Part shown: piece by piece, positions 5,642 through 9,261 of the stretch | Layout: the number at the start of each line of letters is the position of its first letter | Position numbering within the stretch: position 1 is the first letter of the stretch | Source of the DNA: Mycoplasmatota bacterium | Lineage (GTDB): Bacteria > Bacillota_I > Bacilli_A > Izemoplasmatales > Izemoplasmataceae | Direction: 5' to 3' | Length of the DNA: 9,261 nucleotides | Assembly (NCBI GenBank): GCA_022712785.1 | Contig: JAFLJX010000083.1 | Location: 1-9,261, forward strand | Translations under genes and position numbers: made by a program | Notes under the pieces: generated by a model | Database searches by the model: none | The model's input: only the letters and a program-made list of their open reading frames with translations | Told to the model about the DNA's origin: nothing

Positions 5642-8600
5642 ATGAATAACAAATTTTTAAACTTGCTAGAAAAATTAGATTTACTTGATAAAAAAGATGT
5701 ATTAAATGGTGAAATCAAAGAAGTTTCCGTGAACGATGCCGACAAATGTTGGTTTTTTGATATAGAATTTCCTTATCCATTAAATATAGATGATTTTGAT
5801 TTGTTTACTAGAAGATTAGAGTTACTCCCAACAAAAGTTGCTTCAATCGAAAAAACTCTATACAAAATTAGATATGCAAAATGCGATTTTGAAAAGCTAG
5901 AAGAGTATTATGACTTTGTTTTAAGAAAACTATCTAAAAAGAAACCAAGATTTACATCTATCTTAGATTTTGAGATAGATATTTTGAAAAATAAAATTGA
6001 AGTTGTCTGTCCAAAAGACGCTACTTTTGTAGACGAACTATTATTTGAACTTAAAGACGAGTTAGCACTACTTGGATTTGAATGTGTTTTAGCTAGTAAA
6101 ATGAGTAAAGAAAAACCACTGATTAAAGAAAAAATTGTCACACAGGCAAAAGAATTTCAAAATGAAGTTCTTCAAAATTTTGAATTAACTGATGAAGAAA
6201 ATATTTTTGAATCTTATAATAATAATGTAATTCGTAAGATATCAAATACAATCTCAGAAATCCCAATAACTGAAAATGATTTATTTGAATACAAATCTGC
6301 AAATGAAAAAGCATTTTTCTCTTTTGAAGGAGAAGTTGTTAGTGTTGATTTTAGAGGTATAAACGGAACTACAAGTTTATTTACTTTTATAGTTAGTGAC
6401 GAATTTGATAGTGTATACGTTAAAAAGTTTGTCAAAGATAAACCAGAAAAAGATTTCCTAAATAAAACAAAAGTGGGAATGCATATAAAAGTTTCAGGCG
6501 CAGCTGTATATGACAAGTTTATGAATGAAGTAAGTATCACTGCTATTTCAATCCAAAGAACTAAATTCCCAGTTAAAAAAGATGTTAGAAGAGACCTAGA
6601 GAAAGAAAAAAGAGTAGAATTACATCTTCATACAAAGATGTCTATTCTTGACGGAATAACTTCTATTACTGAGTACGTAGACACCGCTAAAAAGTGGGGG
6701 CATAAGGCAATTGCTTTAACTGACCATTCAAATGTTCAGTCATTCCCCGATTTCTTTAAAGCTACTAAGGATAAGGCTATTAAACCTATTTATGGTGTTG
6801 AGTTCGCATTTGTAAATCAAGCAGACTTGCAAATTGTTAAAAATCCAGTTGATGTTCATTTTGATGATGCAATTTATACAGTATTTGATATTGAAACTAC
6901 AGGTCTAAGTGTTAATTTTGATAAGGTGATTGAAATCGCCGCAGTTAAAATCCAAAATAATCAAATAATTGATGAATTTCAAACATACGTTAATCCAGAA
7001 ATACCAATCTCTGAATTAACAACAAAAATAACTTCAATAAAAAGCAATGATGTGGTAGATGCCCCTAAAATAGATAAAGCAATAGTTGAATTCAATGAAT
7101 TCTTCAAAGGTACTATCTGCGTAGCCCATAATGCTCAGTTTGATATGGGATTTATCAATAAACTTCTAAAAGATCATGATTTATATAATGGTCCTATAAC
7201 GAGCGTGGATACCATTGCGATAGCTAGAAGTTGTTATGGGGATAAACTGAAGAGATTTAATTTAAAAGCTGTAGCACGCTATTTTAAAGTCGAATTAGTG
7301 CAACATCATAGAGCCATCTATGATACACGTGCAACTGCTGATATATTTTTACATATGTTAAGAGATGCTAGAAAAGTAGGAATAACTAATATAAATGATT
7401 TTAATACGTTATCATCTTCTGGTACTTCTTATAAACATAGTATTAATAAACATATTAACTTAATTGTTCAAAATGAAATTGGTCTTCGAAATTTGTATAA
7501 AATAGTAAGTATAGCAAATACTACAAATTTCTACAAAACAGCAATACTGCTAAAAACTGTATTAGATAAAAACAGAGAAGGTATACTTGTAGGTAGTGGA
7601 TGTATGAATAGTACATTCTTTGAAAACGCATTAAATAAAGAATATGAAGACACATTAGAAATGGCTAAATATTATGATTATTTAGAAATTCAACCAATCT
7701 CTGACTATTCGCATTTAGAAGAAGATCAAAGTAACGCAATTGAAAATGTTAAAAGCACAATGTTAAAAATATTATCTATTGGTAAAGAATTAAACATTCC
7801 GGTAGTAGCATCAGGTGATGTTCATCACCTACTAAAAAGTGATAAGAGATATCGTGAAATATATGTCGCAACACCTGTAGTTGGTGGAGGACTGCATCCT
7901 TTATCAAGATATTCTAATATACCAAGTCAGTATTTTAGAACAACAAAGGAAATGTTAGACGAGTTTTCTTTCTTAGATGAAGACACCGCATTTGAAATTG
8001 TAGTTAAAAACACAAATAAAATCAATGATATGGTTGAATTTGTTTCTGCGTTTAAACCTGATTTATATGCACCAACCGATGACTTTTTAGCTCTTGAAGG
8101 TATTCCTTCAATTGAAAACAAATTAATAAAAATGGTTGGGGATAGATCAAAAGAATTATATGGTAAGGAATTACCTTTAATAGTTTCAGAAAGAATTAAT
8201 AAAGAAATCAAAAGTATAACAGAAAATAAATTCTCAACTGTTTATTATATCTCTCATTTATTAGTTAAAAAATCATTAGACGAAGGATATTTGGTAGGTA
8301 GTAGGGGAAGTGTTGGTAGTAGTTTTATCGCTACTCTAATGGATATTACAGAGGTTAACCCTCTGGCACCTCATTATGTCTGCCCAAGTTGTTTCTTCAG
8401 TTCATTTAAAATGACTAATGAAGAAAAACAAAGATATGGATTAAATGATAATGAAATTAAATTACAATCAATTTTAGATAAAGTGGATTCAGGATTTGAC
8501 TTACCAAATGAATTATGTCCTGTATGTAATAAAGAAATGAGAAAAGATGGACACTCTATACCATTTGAAACTTTCCTTGGATTTAAAGGAGATAAAGTTC

Positions 8601-9261
8601 CAGATATAGATCTTAACTTTTCTGGGGATTATCAACCTAAGGTTCATGAATATATTCGTGAAATATTTGGTGTAGATAGAACATTTAGAGCTGGAACTAT
8701 TTCAACAGTAGCCGCTAGAACTGCCTTTGGATATGTGAAAGGTTACTTAGAAAAGAAAAATATTAATATGAGAAAAGCTGAAATCGAAAGAATTGCTTCT
8801 AATATAACTGGAGTTAAACGTTCTACTGGACAACATCCTGGTGGTATCGTTGTTGTACCTAACTATAAAGAAATAATAGATGTAACTCCTGTTCAATATC
8901 CAGCTGATGATATTGAATCTCCATGGAGAACTACTCACTTTGATTATCATTCATTTGAAGATAATCTGTTTAAATTAGATGTACTTGGACATGATGATCC
9001 TACTATGATCAGATACCTAATGGATTATGTAGCAATTAATCCTTTAGAATTCCCATTCACAAGCGCTGAAAATATTCCAATGGATGATCCTGAAGTATAT
9101 AGATTGTTAAATGGTACTGATGTTATTGGGTTAACTAAAGAAGATTTAAATAGTTCAGTTGCTAGTTTTGGTATTCCTGAAATGGGAACAAACTTTGTTA
9201 GAGGAATGTTGACAGATTCACGTCCTAAAACTTTTGCTGATATTGTTAAAATATCTGGGTT
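5642..9261 (+). CDS. polC: DNA polymerase III alpha subunit, PolC type (3'-truncated)
   Basis: PolC is the main replicative DNA polymerase of low-GC Gram-positives, with proofreading built in. The frame is open from the ATG at 5642 to the window edge, giving 1206 codons plus two bases. B. subtilis PolC has about 1437 residues, so roughly 230 are missing. An OB-fold lies at about 224-305. The PHP domain begins at H328-L-H330-T and includes D337, H354, D361, H362, E387 and G725-D-V-H728. A DEDDh exonuclease is inserted in it (D416-I-E418, H496-N-A-Q-F-D501, H556 and D561). The polymerase core has GSRGSVGSS (886-894), a Cys4 zinc site (C914, C917, C959, C962), PDIDLNFSG (987-995, D988 and D990), TGQHPGG, and LDVLGHDDP with D1113. 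D988 to D1113 is 125 residues, the same as I recall between the catalytic aspartates of Geobacillus PolC (973/975/1098). The ribosome binding site GGAG (5630-5633) is 8 bases upstream. All catalytic residues are intact. Confidence 0.97.
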   Translation, partial: MNNKFLNLLEKLDLLDKKDVLNGEIKEVSVNDADKCWFFDIEFPYPLNIDDFDLFTRRLELLPTKVASIEKTLYKIRYAKCDFEKLEEYYDFVLRKLSKKKPRFTSILDFEIDILKNKIEVVCPKDATFVDELLFELKDELALLGFECVLASKMSKEKPLIKEKIVTQAKEFQNEVLQNFELTDEENIFESYNNNVIRKISNTISEIPITENDLFEYKSANEKAFFSFEGEVVSVDFRGINGTTSLFTFIVSDEFDSVYVKKFVKDKPEKDFLNKTKVGMHIKVSGAAVYDKFMNEVSITAISIQRTKFPVKKDVRRDLEKEKRVELHLHTKMSILDGITSITEYVDTAKKWGHKAIALTDHSNVQSFPDFFKATKDKAIKPIYGVEFAFVNQADLQIVKNPVDVHFDDAIYTVFDIETTGLSVNFDKVIEIAAVKIQNNQIIDEFQTYVNPEIPISELTTKITSIKSNDVVDAPKIDKAIVEFNEFFKGTICVAHNAQFDMGFINKLLKDHDLYNGPITSVDTIAIARSCYGDKLKRFNLKAVARYFKVELVQHHRAIYDTRATADIFLHMLRDARKVGITNINDFNTLSSSGTSYKHSINKHINLIVQNEIGLRNLYKIVSIANTTNFYKTAILLKTVLDKNREGILVGSGCMNSTFFENALNKEYEDTLEMAKYYDYLEIQPISDYSHLEEDQSNAIENVKSTMLKILSIGKELNIPVVASGDVHHLLKSDKRYREIYVATPVVGGGLHPLSRYSNIPSQYFRTTKEMLDEFSFLDEDTAFEIVVKNTNKINDMVEFVSAFKPDLYAPTDDFLALEGIPSIENKLIKMVGDRSKELYGKELPLIVSERINKEIKSITENKFSTVYYISHLLVKKSLDEGYLVGSRGSVGSSFIATLMDITEVNPLAPHYVCPSCFFSSFKMTNEEKQRYGLNDNEIKLQSILDKVDSGFDLPNELCPVCNKEMRKDGHSIPFETFLGFKGDKVPDIDLNFSGDYQPKVHEYIREIFGVDRTFRAGTISTVAARTAFGYVKGYLEKKNINMRKAEIERIASNITGVKRSTGQHPGGIVVVPNYKEIIDVTPVQYPADDIESPWRTTHFDYHSFEDNLFKLDVLGHDDPTMIRYLMDYVAINPLEFPFTSAENIPMDDPEVYRLLNGTDVIGLTKEDLNSSVASFGIPEMGTNFVRGMLTDSRPKTFADIVKISG

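Noticed and set aside
5557..5745. Minus-strand 62-codon frame spanning the polC promoter and start
   Set aside because: It covers the polC extended -10, ribosome binding site and first 34 codons, and resembles no family. The polC reading explains the sequence.
1..9261. A novel defence, mobile or accessory system
   Set aside because: All coding capacity is taken by six well-known core genes with intact motifs. There are no transposase fragments, direct-repeat arrays, tRNA attachment sites or composition shifts that I can see.

Overview
The window is core chromosome from an AT-rich, low-GC Gram-positive (Bacillota/Mollicutes-grade) bacterium. The evidence is a PolC-type replicase with an embedded exonuclease, a DnaI-type helicase loader, a T-box riboswitch in front of thrS, an RqcH homologue, strong AAGGAGG-like ribosome binding sites and AGA-dominated arginine codons. 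All 12 tryptophan codons I found in the six genes are TGG and no gene contains an in-frame TGA. The standard bacterial code therefore fits better than the UGA=Trp code of Mycoplasma and Spiroplasma. An early-branching relative of the Mollicutes (Izemoplasma-, Haloplasma- or Acholeplasma-like) is a reasonable guess, but the lineage is inference.

Layout. Bases 1-642 hold the C-terminal two thirds of dnaI (its 5' end is outside the window). Bases 643-942 contain a near-consensus promoter and a complete T-box leader that controls thrS (943-2865). thrS converges on rqcH (2907-4574, minus strand), and one bidirectional hairpin terminator serves both. From the 4575-4711 gap, rqcH and gmk are transcribed divergently. 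gmk (4712-5332) and rpoZ (5336-5554) form a tight two-gene operon that ends in a terminator overlapping the rpoZ stop codon. A short promoter gap leads to polC (5642 to the window edge, incomplete at its 3' end).

The genes are housekeeping functions: replication (helicase loading by DnaI, DNA synthesis by PolC), translation (ThrRS charging and RqcH ribosome rescue), guanine nucleotide supply (Gmk) and transcription (omega subunit). The order dnaI-thrS and the order rqcH-gmk-rpoZ are compact versions of blocks known in Bacillus subtilis (dnaB-dnaI-ytxB-ytxC-thrS; yloA-yloB-yloC-remA-gmk-rpoZ), with the intervening genes absent.

I found no mobile element, CRISPR array, rRNA or tRNA gene, or unrecognised protein-coding gene, and no sign of an undescribed system. 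The observations most worth checking concern regulation: the specifier codon of the T-box, the T-box attenuator as the only visible stop for dnaI read-through, the recurring TGTTAT(A/G)AT extended -10 element, and the very short predicted rqcH leader.
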